Source: Lunularia cruciata
Lineage: Eukaryota > Streptophyta > Marchantiopsida > Lunulariales > Lunulariaceae
Assembly: GCA_948567375.1 (NCBI GenBank)
Contig: OX419760.1
Coordinates: 372,001-436,000 of the forward strand
Reading direction: 5' to 3'
DNA length: 64,000 nucleotides
Shown here: piece by piece, positions 55,271-64,000 of the stretch
Layout of the letters: every line of letters begins with the position of its first letter
Position numbering within the stretch: position 1 is the stretch's first letter
Program-made: the position numbers and the translations under genes
Notes under the pieces: model-generated
Told to the model about the DNA's origin: nothing
Databases searched by the model: none
Seen by the model: only the letters and a program-made list of their open reading frames with translations

Positions 55271-55560
55271 AGCCCATCATGCAAGCTTCCTTGAAAGCTT
55301 GTTGGATTCCATCAACCACTTTAGCAGCTGATGATCATTGATGAGAGTGAAGGGGTTACTAAATAGGTAACATAAAAAATATGCTACTGCCCAAACTGCT
55401 ATCAAGCACTCTCCCTCATATGAACTATACTTTGCCTCCGCTGAATTGTTGGAACAACTAGCATTGGCCACCACAAACCCCTTCCTCTCATCATCATGCT
55501 GGGTGAGCACCGCTCCAAGCCCCAACATACTCCAATCAGTATGAACCTGAAATGGTCATC
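55271..55560 (-). pseudogene. pol: M3 RNase H
   Basis: The frame at 55277-55528 reads LGLGAVLTQHDDERKGFVVA, then YSSYEGECLIAVWAVAYFL and DHQLLKWLMESNKLSRKLA, a Ty3 RNase H with its Glu and the later Asp preserved. The first Asp lies just upstream (HTDWSM, in the same frame). It is nearly intact. Confidence 0.88.
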
Positions 55561-56430
55561 CTCTAATTGTTCTCTTCAAAATAGGAGTAGATGTCAACCT
55601 GTCCTTGAGCTCTACAAAAGCTCTCTCCTGCTCATCTCCCCAACATCACTCTTGTGTAACCTTGGTTAGCTTCATCAAGGCCTTGGCAATAACACTAAAT
55701 CCTCTAACATAGCGGTGATGAAAGTTTGCCAACCCAAGGAATGCTCATACTCTGCTCACATCCGTAGGCCAAGGAATACATGCAATAGCCTCCACCTTGG
55801 TCTACTGAACACCAAGTCCTCCGAGGTAGATAGTGTGATCCAAATACTCAACCTACTCATGGAAGGACCTACACTTCCTAGGATGTAATTTGAGTCCATG
55901 AGATCTCAATCTTTCAAACAACTCCAACAATTGTCTTTGATGCTCCTCCATAGTATTACTATAGACAAAAATGTCATCAATATAGCACCAAGCAAAATCC
56001 AATCCAGCTAGGATCCTATCCATGACCCTCTGGAACTCAAAAGGAGCATTTTTTAACCCAAATAGTAAGAACTCCCACTAATATAATACATCCTTGCTAT
56101 GAGGATCAATAGCCCTAAATGTTGTCTTGGACTTATCCTCCTCCCTAATTGGCAAGTAATGATATCCCGCTCAAAGATCCAAAGTACTAAAGACCTTTGC
56201 ATGCCCAATCGCATCAAAAATCTCCTTTGATGTAGGCATGGCATACCAATTAGCCCTAGTCTATTGGTTAATAGGATGGTAATCTCCACACATCTGCCTA
56301 TCTATGTAGTTGCCATGCATATCCTTCTTGGTTGGCATCATTGTAGTTGATGCATACTCTCCATGTGAGATCTCCACCAAACTAGCCTTAAAAGGTCTCT
56401 ACTCCAGCTCTGAATCAATGTACCATGTCA
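55561..56430 (-). pseudogene. pol: M3 reverse transcriptase
   Basis: Minus-strand motifs, across frame changes: FSTLDL (about 56185), LPIREEDKSKTTFRAIDPH (about 56100-56165), FGLKNAPFEFQRVMDRIL (about 56010-56070) and CYIDDIFVYSN (about 55960-55995) with both catalytic Asp. The thumb with LFERLRSHGLKLHPRKC and the connection FLGLANFHHRYVRGFSV follow. Scattered stops. Confidence 0.88.
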
Positions 56431-56960
56431 CTATAGCGATAAGGACGTCGGAAAACTAATGTATTGCTAGTCAGTTCAATCTATATACCAAATCTCTTCA
56501 GAGCACCCAAATCCTTCATACTGAAGGCAAAACAACTTGTGTGGCTCCTCAAGAACCTCCAAACCCTCCATCTTTCCTCTCCAATAAGCTTGGGTCCAAG
56601 ATTTGGTTCCCAAGTATCCTCTGTAACTATCGTAGGATTGATTGTTACATTGGCCTCTTGGGAGCAATAGTGTCCTACCCCCAACCACTAGAGGTCCCAA
56701 CCTCTATGTGAAAAACTCCCTCCATTTTGGCTACAAGCTCCACACATCCTCTAATTGCATCCCAAGTGGACCAAGGAAGTAATCCAAGTAGCCCATGCTC
56801 ACCTGGATGGACTCCAAGTAGACCAATCTCCCTAGTAGCTATTGGTTGTGTCCCAAGAATACCATGTCCACTTGGTCCATCGCCCCTAGCATGTGCCTGA
56901 ATCATCTCAATCGGCACATGGCTCACAAGTGTCTGAGTGGTGATGCCTATCAAGCGCATC
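56431..56960 (-). pseudogene. M3 linker between methyltransferase and RT
   Basis: The frame at 56675-56959 (QTLVSHVPIEMIQAHARGDG, LLGVHPGEHGLLGLLPWSTW, CVELVAKMEGVFHIEVGT) is conserved in M1 and M2 but carries no domain I know. Its similarity across three copies says it was coding. Confidence 0.6.
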
Positions 56961-58232
56961 CTACGCTACGCTGCTTTGCCAAGCCAAGGCTCATAATCCA
57001 GGTCAAACAGTTTAGGTCAATAGCCTGACCTAACACCTGAGGCTTGGATGCCTCTAACATTGCTAGAACAATGGTAATAGTAGTGCAAAAACCCATTTCC
57101 CGCTCATTTCATTAGCGTTTGGCTCCACCAACTCCTGTAACTATGAGTCCCAAACAAGTCTAGGTCCTCTCCCTCAAAAAGCATGAGAGCTTGGGAAACT
57201 CATGAGTGTGGGAAATGCGGTTCTAGGCTGTCCAACTAGGTTCACCACTACTATAGGTGACCTATCAACCACTAACAATCTGAGATTGCCGCCCAACATC
57301 CAAGATATCATCATCAAGGATGTGGTCTAGTTGTTGAATCCCATCATATGCACAGTGTAGAACTTCTCTAGGTAAGAGTTTCATCCACCAAAGACGAAGA
57401 CAATGAGCCCGTGATCCCACTTTGGTACATCTAACAATATATTAGGTCCATCCAAGAATGGACATGATGTGTACTCACCACTGCTTTGGTGCGAGAATCA
57501 CCCATCAAAGGAACGTTCTCCAAAAGGTAAGCTAGAGAAATGGACTGATGAACCTGGAGATGTTGTATTATCCATAACATCTCCCAAAACACACCAAAAT
57601 GAGGATCTTGAAGACCCAAACCTTGGCCAATACGTGTATGTCCCTAACATAGCCATCCAGAAATCACCAAGTGAACAAGCCTATGTTGCTCTAGATCATG
57701 CACCCCAAGTAAGGAAATGTCTGCTGGTAAGGCCCTCTGGTAATCTTTGACTGCTAACATTAGTAATAACTCCAAATACCAATAGGCCAAGTGTGCCACA
57801 TGATGTAGAGAGACTTGCCTAACAGTCTCATCTCTCTCCACATACAAGTACCTCTATACTTGTATACTCGCCTGCAATACCGTGGCTAGTCCGGTGCTAA
57901 TCCCACCAAACAACTCCAATAGACATATCTCATCCATTGGATATTGCCAAGCAATGAGTGTGGTATCCTAAAGTATCAAAGTAATTGACTCTAGAGGCTC
58001 ATCCTCATATTCATCTCTTGATGGTACACAAGCTCCACTCCAAGCCTACTACACCAACCAATCTGCATGTTGCTGCAATGCCTCCTCTCAACTCCACAAT
58101 GGAACATCCAAGGTGGATGGAACAATCATACTTGTACTCCAAATCTGAGTGATCTCCTCTGGTACTAGAGTATCCTCTACATGGATGTTCCCCTCCAATA
58201 AATCACCAAGCCAAGTAACTGCACCATTGAAA
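56961..58232 (-). pseudogene. M3 C5-cytosine DNA methyltransferase domain (broken)
   Basis: Motifs on the minus strand: motif I LLELFGGISTGLATVL (about 57880-57920), motif II LYVERDETVRQV (about 57820-57850), motif IV with GWLC followed by a stop (57644-57658), so the catalytic Cys codon (57647-57649) survives but its Pro is Leu and the next codon, Gln in M2, is TAG. Then GQGLGLQDPHFGVFWEML, motif VI LAYLLENVP (57509-57535), motif VIII-like VGS-AH and a motif X-like LGQAIDLN (about 57020). The motif order is conventional. Length from motif I to X is about 300 residues. It lies in pol between protease and RT, exactly as in M2. Confidence 0.88.
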
Positions 58233-58995
58233 GCTAAAACTGATGTTGCCATGGTCCTAGACTATAGTAAGCTAAGACTACCACTACTGAAGCATACTAG
58301 TACGTGACATACCCGTCCCTCACCAGACTGCCAACCTGGTCTATAGGAGGTTGTCTCTTCCTAATAGTCAATGCTGAAACCCATGGAGTATAACATTGCT
58401 CCTCCAACTAGCACATCGTATGACTCAGCTATTGTCGCAATAGCTTGAGCTCTCACCATCGAGCTATCAATCAATTGACCAGGCTAAACCTAGACAACAA
58501 GCTCCCACGTGTGATGTATTGTGTCAAACCACCACCTAGAGATGTCTGGATCTGAAATGGACATCTCTACACATCGGTCTTCTGTAACTCCAAACCGACA
58601 ACTACAACCTTCCCCAACACAAGGGGTTACGCACCAAAGTCTAACAAGACTCTCTATGGTGTATATACTTTCCCTGAAGGTCCCACCAAATGGAAAATCC
58701 CCCTTTGGTTATCCAATAGGACAACACCAGGTGTGAACCACGCTCTCTCAAAGGCCGGTCTAGTTGGCAACTCCTCTAGTCTAGCCGTTGCTGCTTGCCA
58801 TAAACCATGGATCGTTGAACGGATCCTATGCTCCTCAACAAAGTCAACTCCACTATCAACCACCTCTACTTTAGTAGTAGGAACCGCATCATCCCTACTT
58901 TCACAAAGTGTGGCAGCCAACCGGAACACTAGAGCTGGGTCAACTTCTAATGTAAACATGTCATTGGCTGAAAATAAAGGACACCGCATAATAAG
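58233..58995 (-). pseudogene. M3 aspartic protease region
   Basis: The frame at 58654-58989 (ALVFRLAATLCESRDDAVPT, VVDSGVDFVEEHRIRS, LLDNQRGIFHLVGPSGK) leads to the retropepsin motif, which reads LLDFGA then a stop (about 58628-58648), so Ser is changed to Phe. Downstream, ESYDVLVGG and MGFSID (about 58370-58440) match M1 and M2. Confidence 0.82.
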
Positions 58996-59149
58996 TTGAG
59001 CCGTAACATCATGCTAGACTCAGTCTGTGTAGTAGCAGGTAGTTGACTTGTAGGTAGTCCATCATGCACTTCATCACCACCTACCACACCTACATTGGGA
59101 CATCTAGGAACCATAGATGTTGTCTGTAATGCCTCAGATAGCGTGAAAG

Positions 59150-59798
59150 ACTAGGGAAGTTTGACCTATCTCCCAACCTCTCCTCTTTGTGGGTCCAACT
59201 CCATTGATGCTCCTCTAGGCTCTAGAGCATGTACTGCACTCCTAGTCACTACTATAGATGCATCCACTTGTGCTGCTCCACATAGAATCCAAAGCATCTC
59301 TATCACCAGCATATGAGGTGGAAGCCTCCACATCTGAATCTGATCTCCTTTGAGCGATAGCAATACTAGCCAATCTCAACTCCAATTGCTCAATCTGAGT
59401 AGCCATAGCTGTATTAGAAGTAAGGGCAGGTACCACACCCCTACTAGGTATAGATCCTCTACCACCACCTCTACCACCTTGTCCTCCATGAAATGGCGCT
59501 CCTCTACTACCTACCATAGCAGCCCTACCACTTTGTAACTCCGGGTGTAGGTCAAAGCACCGATCACTAGTGTGACCAAATCTGTGGTAGTGCGCATACT
59601 GCCTCTATGTTGGATGTGATGCACCAGAGGTATCAGGTCCGCTGCCCTGAGTACACTCTCTCCTATGGTGAGGTCCACCACAAGTCCAAAAGGCAACACC
59701 ACTACTCACTAGCTGCTGCTGACCCAAAAATGAAGGTAAGGGTCTAGCTCTACAAGCCCTCCACTCGCTCCATAGGATCTGGGCTGTCCACCCTATCC
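59150..59798 (-). pseudogene. gag: M3 gag C-terminus with zinc knuckles and RGG-rich tail
   Basis: CWTCGGPHHRREC near 59660-59690 is a CCHC knuckle (C-x2-C-x4-H-x4-C) read across a frame change. A second, altered knuckle follows near 59570. The frame at 59242-59517 has an Arg/Gly-rich stretch GGQGGRGGGRGS and the helix MATQIEQLELRLASIA. The tail GASMELDPQRGEVGR (59166-59230) is conserved in all copies. Confidence 0.82.
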
Positions 59799-60545
59799 TC
59801 AAAAACCAATTGGGCGTGGTGCACTCTGCTGCACTCTAGAAGAAGTCACAGCCATGGATGAGGTCTCCCTACCAAATCCAGATGTCACTACTCTCTCCTC
59901 CACCATGTTGAGCTCAATACGCTCAGCCAAACCAAAGACCATTGCCAAAGTAGGCAAAGTAGCCTGTAACAATGTAGCATCACAAACTCTATGTTGCAAC
60001 TCCCTATTCAGTATCCCATACCAAAACTGGACTGCTTGGGCCTCAGTTACTCCTTGAGTGAAACTGATCAACCACCTCATGCGAGTATATGCCTCACGTA
60101 CGCTCTCTCCAACCTTCCATTGGAACTCCTGCAAGCTCCTTAGCTTGTCAATCCGCACTCCTTGGTAGTTTTGCCTCAAACATAAGAAGAACTCCACCAT
60201 ATGGTTAAACCCCGGTACCACACCACCTCTTGTAGCGGTACCTCCACTCATAGTAGCACTATCTCTAGCTTGTGCACCTCCACTAGCTCCACCAACAATA
60301 CTTGAGCTAGAACTCGTAGGTACAGCCAATCTACTCATGCCCCCTAAACCTGAAGTGATAGAGACATAGTTCAAAGACCAATACTGTCTCCATAACTCAA
60401 TCTCCTCCAAATGAGCTCTCTTGAACTCATGGTAGTCATCCATCGGCATACCCTCCAAATGCTGAAACAACCTCTTCCTTCCATTCCAACCCCTTCCATT
60501 CCATTCCATGCCTTTGAAGGGTGTAAACAAAGTTGGGTTCTGCAT
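59799..60545 (-). CDS. gag: M3 Gag capsid, 248-codon open frame
   Basis: One of the two longest open frames in the window. It contains HLEEIELWRQYWSLNYVSIT, a Ser/Gly/Ala-rich linker, MVEFFLCLRQNYQGVRIDKL, WKVGESVREAYTRMRWLISF and LAERIELNMVEERVV, a Ty3 retrotransposon capsid pattern. A small in-frame insertion near its start repeats WNGR (60490-60515). It continues after a frameshift from an N-terminal piece (60600-60860, MREEIDFELEFDTRANLVES). Its role would be particle assembly around the element RNA. Confidence 0.8.
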   Translation of the reverse strand: MQNPTLFTPFKGMEWNGRGWNGRKRLFQHLEGMPMDDYHEFKRAHLEEIELWRQYWSLNYVSITSGLGGMSRLAVPTSSSSSIVGGASGGAQARDSATMSGGTATRGGVVPGFNHMVEFFLCLRQNYQGVRIDKLRSLQEFQWKVGESVREAYTRMRWLISFTQGVTEAQAVQFWYGILNRELQHRVCDATLLQATLPTLAMVFGLAERIELNMVEERVVTSGFGRETSSMAVTSSRVQQSAPRPIGF

Positions 60546-60860
60546 CTACTGCAAATCACACCAACCATCAAACTCCTAAATGAAGTCATCCAACTCAATG
60601 GTACCCATTGTACTAGAGTAACACCTAGGGTCTTTGCAGGCCCCATAAATCTCATCCATGTCCCACAACAATAGTGCGGATACACAAGTGCACTCTCAAC
60701 TAAATTAGCTCTTGTGTCAAACTCCAACTCAAAGTCAATCTCCTCCCTCATTGAGACTTGAGATACCAAATGATACCGAGTGCCACTCTGAGTAAACCCA
60801 CTAGGTACTGTAGTGCTAACTCCTCTAGAATCCCCAACGAATGCCATCATGACAAAGTAA
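60546..60860 (-). pseudogene. gag: M3 gag N-terminus
   Basis: The minus-strand open frame 60371-61009 starts upstream of the likely Met (MMAFVGDSRGVS at about 60850) and passes YHLVSQVSMREEIDFELEFD before a frameshift near 60640 moves the reading to GTIELDDFI (about 60590), the segment shared with M1. It joins the capsid frame. Confidence 0.65.
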
Positions 60861-60869
60861 CCGCAACTG

Positions 60870-62223
60870 CAACTACAAACCGGAACCACAAATTGCAACC
60901 GCAAACCGGAACCACAAATTGCAACCGCAAGTACCCCACCAAGTGCCAACACCACCAAGTACCAACACCAACTAAGCACCACCAAGTGCCAATATCCACA
61001 AAACACCACCCACTAATGTACCTACTAACAAAGATAACTACACTAGGGGAAAGTGCAACTTGTAACCTACCATCACAACACGTACTCTCATGGCCTATAG
61101 GTCATCACTTCCTTTCTCACCGGAGAGAAACAAAGGTAGTGTGACTGGTCATCACTCTAGCCTCACTACCAAGAGCATACCAGAGCACCAACACTCAAAA
61201 GTCAAGGCACTTCACACAAACGTGGTGCACAAATAGGAAGCAAAGAATGGAGGGGGTCCAATCACAAGAAATCTAAATGATAACCTTTCATCTCAAAAAA
61301 ACAACACGAGACTGACTCTATCACCATTTGGCATTTGACATAAGAGAAGTTTGTATCTAAGTCCTAAGCTACCAGGATCACCAAGAATGTGATCTAATCG
61401 CCTCTCCTAGCCAAAGCTACAAGTGTATAGATAACAATGGCACACTCACTAGGACAAGAAGTGAAGGTGGACCAATTGGCTAGGGCACCAGTCTAGGAAC
61501 AAGAGATCTAGGGGTCAAACCCTATTGCGCACAATCTAGCAGGATGAGCAGATTTTGCCAACCAATGACCAAGATTTACTCTAAACTAGCTAGCCTCACA
61601 CCAATATGGTTGCCCTTCTAGCCTCTCATAGCCCATAGCCTTATGCCCCTAAATGCCAAAATTCAGCCAAATGAGGCCTTTCTTCTTGCCACTTCAACCT
61701 CCTCCAAAATTTGGCAAAACTTCTCCAAACTTGCAAAAATCCTCAAAATTTGGCCAACCAACAAAAACTCCCCCAAATATAGCCAAAATCTGATGTAAAA
61801 TCTAGTAAAATCTAGTAAAATCTTATGTAAAACCTAAATTTGGCTGACCGCCAAATCCTCTACTAACTCTTCACTTGAGCCAAATTGAAAACACGAGTTT
61901 CTCCAAATCACAAATCCATGAGAATAGCTTCACAACTCCACCTTCAATTTTACTTTCTGAGCCACAACAAATTGGTTGTACCTTCACCTCTTGAGCTGAA
62001 AATCACAACCACTGCTCAAAAATTGCTTCTTCTTTGCTCAAAAATTGGCCAACGCTTCTGCGCATTGTCTACGTTATTGCCAAATCTGCATCAAGCAACG
62101 AGCTTTTGCACACCAGGGAAAAATTGAACTTCAATTGAGCTACCAACAATCCACCGAGCTTGGAGATACCACCAACACTCAAAGTTCCTAAACCCAATTT
62201 CCCCTTGACTTCAGTTCTTTGAT
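60870..62223 (-). other. M3 leader
   Basis: This non-coding region of about 1.35 kb between block A1 and gag is collinear with M2 and M1 leaders. Near gag it holds short tandem repeats, a 27-bp unit with AAACCGGAACCACAAATTGC twice at 60873-60930 and CACCAAGTRCCAACACC repeats at 60935-61000. An antisense tRNA-like segment lies at 61467-61535. Confidence 0.65.
61467..61535 (+). other. tRNA-like segment in M3 leader
   Basis: On the plus strand CAATTGGCTAGGGCACCAGT resembles an A box and anticodon-arm start, and GGGGTCAAACCCT is a B-box-like T-arm with complementary stem. The stem-loop spacing is about right for a tRNA-derived SINE head. It is antisense to M3 and conserved in M1 and M2. Confidence 0.4.
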
Positions 62224-62674
62224 ATAATCAGATTGTTTACAACTCTTGAATCCACTCAACTTAGATCATTACTTGATCTGTCATTCTATAAACTACCAAC
62301 AACTGAACACTAATTACAGTCAACCCACACTCACTCTAGCTAAGAGAATCCAAGTGACGCTCGCCGGCCTCTATCCACCATAGCTAGGAACTAGAAGGCT
62401 CAACATTAGAGAAGTGAGCTCTCTGGAGCTGCACTTCAAAAGTATACCCCTAGACTCAAGCTAGGTCTGAAACTCTAATGGTCCCGTTGATGGCACACTC
62501 GGTGGTCCAAACGGTGCAAAGTGATGGTGGACCCCACTGTGAAGTTAGAACCCTGAACACAAAATCTGACCATCAAAAAGTAGTCTCTGAGAAACTACTG
62601 AAATAACTCTAACTACTATCATTGTAACTCTAGTGTGCGAGCAATCTAGATGCGATACTACAAATGGCATGATA
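62224..62674 (-). repeat. M3 5' terminal block A1
   Basis: The 451-bp block A ends GGCATGATA at the target duplication AAGT. Its inner border reads ...AATCTGATTATATC (minus) and goes on into the leader, whereas the inner-side equivalent of 3' block A goes on into block B. Confidence 0.9.
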
Positions 62675-62678
62675 AAGT

Positions 62679-62991
62679 TTAAATATTGGAAAATTCCACA
62701 AAATGGATCTATAGTTTATTAATTTTATATAGATCTAATATTTGAAAGTATTGTAGCATGATCAAGATTCTTTATCTAAAATATAAAGTGAGTATAACAT
62801 GAAAATTTGATCCTTATTGAAGATACTCATGATATCTCCCAAAGAAGATCATGAAAATATTGGCAAAAATGCATAATAATGGCAAGGGCACACAAGTATT
62901 ATAGAAGACAATAGCCATCACATGGGATACCAAGATGGAGAAAAAGGGCAACCACATAGAAAACACAAAGGATAGTAAGACCCCATCAAGT
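62679..62991. other. AT-rich spacer between M3 and M4
   Basis: This sequence continues the pre-insertion target of M3 (left side 52366-52713). No coding or repeat feature is recognised. TGTA at 62992-62995 would be the left target duplication of M4. Confidence 0.5.
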
Positions 62992-62995
62992 TGTA

Positions 62996-63660
62996 TGTCG
63001 TGCGTATATACATCACTACACAACATACATCGCTGTCAACATCATACACTATAGAAGCACAACTCACACATAAGCCATACATAGACTCTAAAGTGCCACA
63101 ATAATCAGATTGCTTACCACTCTCAACTCAACTCAACTTAGATCAGTACTTGATCTGTCACTCTATAAACTGCCAATAACTAGGCATTGATTATAGTCAA
63201 GCCACACCCACTCAAGCATAGAGAATCTAGGTGATGCTCGCCGGCCTCTGTCCACCATAGCCAGGAACTCGAAGGCTCAACATCAGAGAAGTGAGCTCTC
63301 TGGAGCTCACTTCAAAACTATACCCCCTGGACTCGAGCTAGCTCTGAAACCCTCATGGTCCTGCTGACTGCACACTCGACGGTGCGAACGGTGCAAAGTG
63401 ACGGTGGGCCCTACCGTGAAGTCAGTACCCCAAACACAAAATCTAACCGTCGAAAAGTAGTCTTTGAGAAACTGCTGAAATAACTCTAACTACTATCACT
63501 GGAACTCCAGTATCCGAGCATCTAGATGCGGCACTACAAATGGCGTGACAGTTGTCGTGCGTATATACATTGCTACACAACATACATCGCTGTCAACATC
63601 ATACACTATAGAAGCACAACTCACACATAAGCCATACATAAACTCTAAAGTGTCACAATT
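62996..63660 (-). repeat. M4 3' terminal array B2-A2-B1
   Basis: Ascending order: B2 62996-63103, A2 63104-63550, two bases, B1 63553-63660. On the minus strand the B1/A2 joint reads GCACGACA-AC-TGTCACGC. The G-run GGGGGG precedes B1 at about 63662-63667. Confidence 0.9.
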
Positions 63661-63826
63661 GCCCCCCTAGCTGGCGGTTAGGTCCCTCTAACTCCAAATA
63701 GCCATCTACTCTAAGTATATGGTATACCCTCTAATGGGCAAAGATCAGGAGGCCGGGTGCTATGGAGCTCCATCGTTAGACGCATGTCTGCAATCTATAC
63801 CATATAAAGAATGAACTAGCTATAGG

Positions 63827-64000
63827 TCAAGTACATCTAGGACATAACCATTGTCCCTGAGGAACCATCGTGAGGGGAGGAGTCATACATGCCATATGCC
63901 ATCCTCTCAAACAACTATCACACACTAACATAGTAGCAGCTCCACCAGAAGAGCCATATAACATACACCTCAAGCTTGCACGTACAAGTGCCAAGCTTGG
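63827..64000 (-). CDS. pol: M4 PHD finger, partial, open to window edge
   Basis: The minus-strand frame is open from the edge to a stop at 63827: PSLALVRASL, then CMLYGSSGGAATMLVCDSC, LRGWHMACMTPP and QWLCPRCT. Seven of eight zinc ligands remain, and the second Cys is Tyr. The stop position agrees with M3. This is the end of the polyprotein. Confidence 0.85.
   Translation of the reverse strand, partial: PSLALVRASLRCMLYGSSGGAATMLVCDSCLRGWHMACMTPPLTMVPQGQWLCPRCT

Larger units (their letters stand above)
52718..62674 (-). mobile_element. M3: complete family-M element with methyltransferase and PHD finger
   Basis: This 9957-bp minus-strand element has perfectly inverted terminal octamers TATCATGC and GCATGATA and a perfect 4-bp target duplication AAGT (52714-52717 and 62675-62678). 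In element order it has block A1, leader, gag, protease, methyltransferase, linker, RT, RNase H, integrase, PHD finger, polypurine tract, B1, A2 and B2. It is the most complete copy and the best reference for the family. Single-base changes and indels break the frames. Confidence 0.93.
62996..64000 (-). mobile_element. M4: 3' end of a further family-M element, cut by window edge
   Basis: It starts TGTCGTGCGTATATAC and carries B2, A2, B1, the polypurine tract and the PHD-finger end of pol in the same order as M3. It keeps more CpG dinucleotides than other copies (for example GTCGTGCG where M2 has GTCATGTG), so it is probably the youngest. The rest, including any methyltransferase, lies beyond 64000. 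Confidence 0.88.

Noticed and set aside
61467-61535. Functional tRNA gene
   Set aside because: The A and B boxes are only approximate and I could not draw acceptor and anticodon stems by eye.
52718-62674. Family M as a DIRS-like tyrosine-recombinase element because of its repeats
   Set aside because: A Ty3-type HHCC/DDE integrase is clearly present, 4-bp target duplications occur, and no tyrosine recombinase motif was seen.
1-64000. CRISPR arrays, rRNA or bacterial operon structure
   Set aside because: No regularly spaced repeats, rRNA sequence or bacterial gene spacing. The content is plant retrotransposons.

Overview
This window looks like intergenic DNA from a large, repeat-rich land-plant genome. 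A conifer or other gymnosperm is my guess, not something shown. Nearly everything is decayed LTR-type retrotransposon. I found no host gene, rRNA, bona fide tRNA or CRISPR. Four families explain about 90 percent of the window and are nested up to four deep.

Family M (copies M1-M4) is the remarkable one. It is a Ty3/gypsy-type element whose polyprotein reads Gag with two zinc knuckles, aspartic protease, a complete C5-cytosine DNA methyltransferase domain, reverse transcriptase, RNase H, DDE integrase and a C-terminal PHD finger. M2 (13192-22386) and M3 (52718-62674) lie on the minus strand with both ends and 4-bp target duplications. M4 (62996-64000, minus) is cut by the window edge. M1 (plus) is one old copy whose ends are 49 kb apart (2487 and 51617). 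Its termini are not ordinary LTRs. The 5' end carries block A only and the 3' end carries B-A-B, a split direct repeat arrangement like that of DIRS/Ngaro elements, although the element encodes a DDE integrase.

Family C1 is a chromodomain Ty3 element (chromovirus) with 360-480 bp LTRs rich in GAAGCTTC palindromes. C1a (6935-12960, minus) sits in M1's protease region. C1b (22433-46858, minus, truncated) also sits in M1. C1c (28210-38867, plus) sits in C1b. Family C2 is a second chromovirus: C2a (40015-46595, plus) is complete with PBS, PPT and both LTRs, and there are four LTR-only copies (33563-34490, 39179-39769, 46874-47625, 51805-52365). Family K is a 3.75-kb unit seen twice (K1 22912-26658, plus; K2 28416-32217, minus). 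It has TG...CA ends and 5-bp target duplications, no terminal repeats and no pol, and it encodes one long protein with a globular head, an acidic linker and a coiled-coil tail.

Order of insertion: M1 landed first. C1a, M2, C1b and a C2 LTR landed in M1. K1, C1c, a C2 LTR and C2a landed in C1b. K2 and a C2 LTR landed in C1c. One deletion at about 22433 removed both the M1 methyltransferase segment and the 3' half of C1b. All coding regions carry frameshifts or stops, many of them explicable as C-to-T (G-to-A) transitions, so I expect no intact autonomous element here. Domain borders inside the broken genes are approximate.
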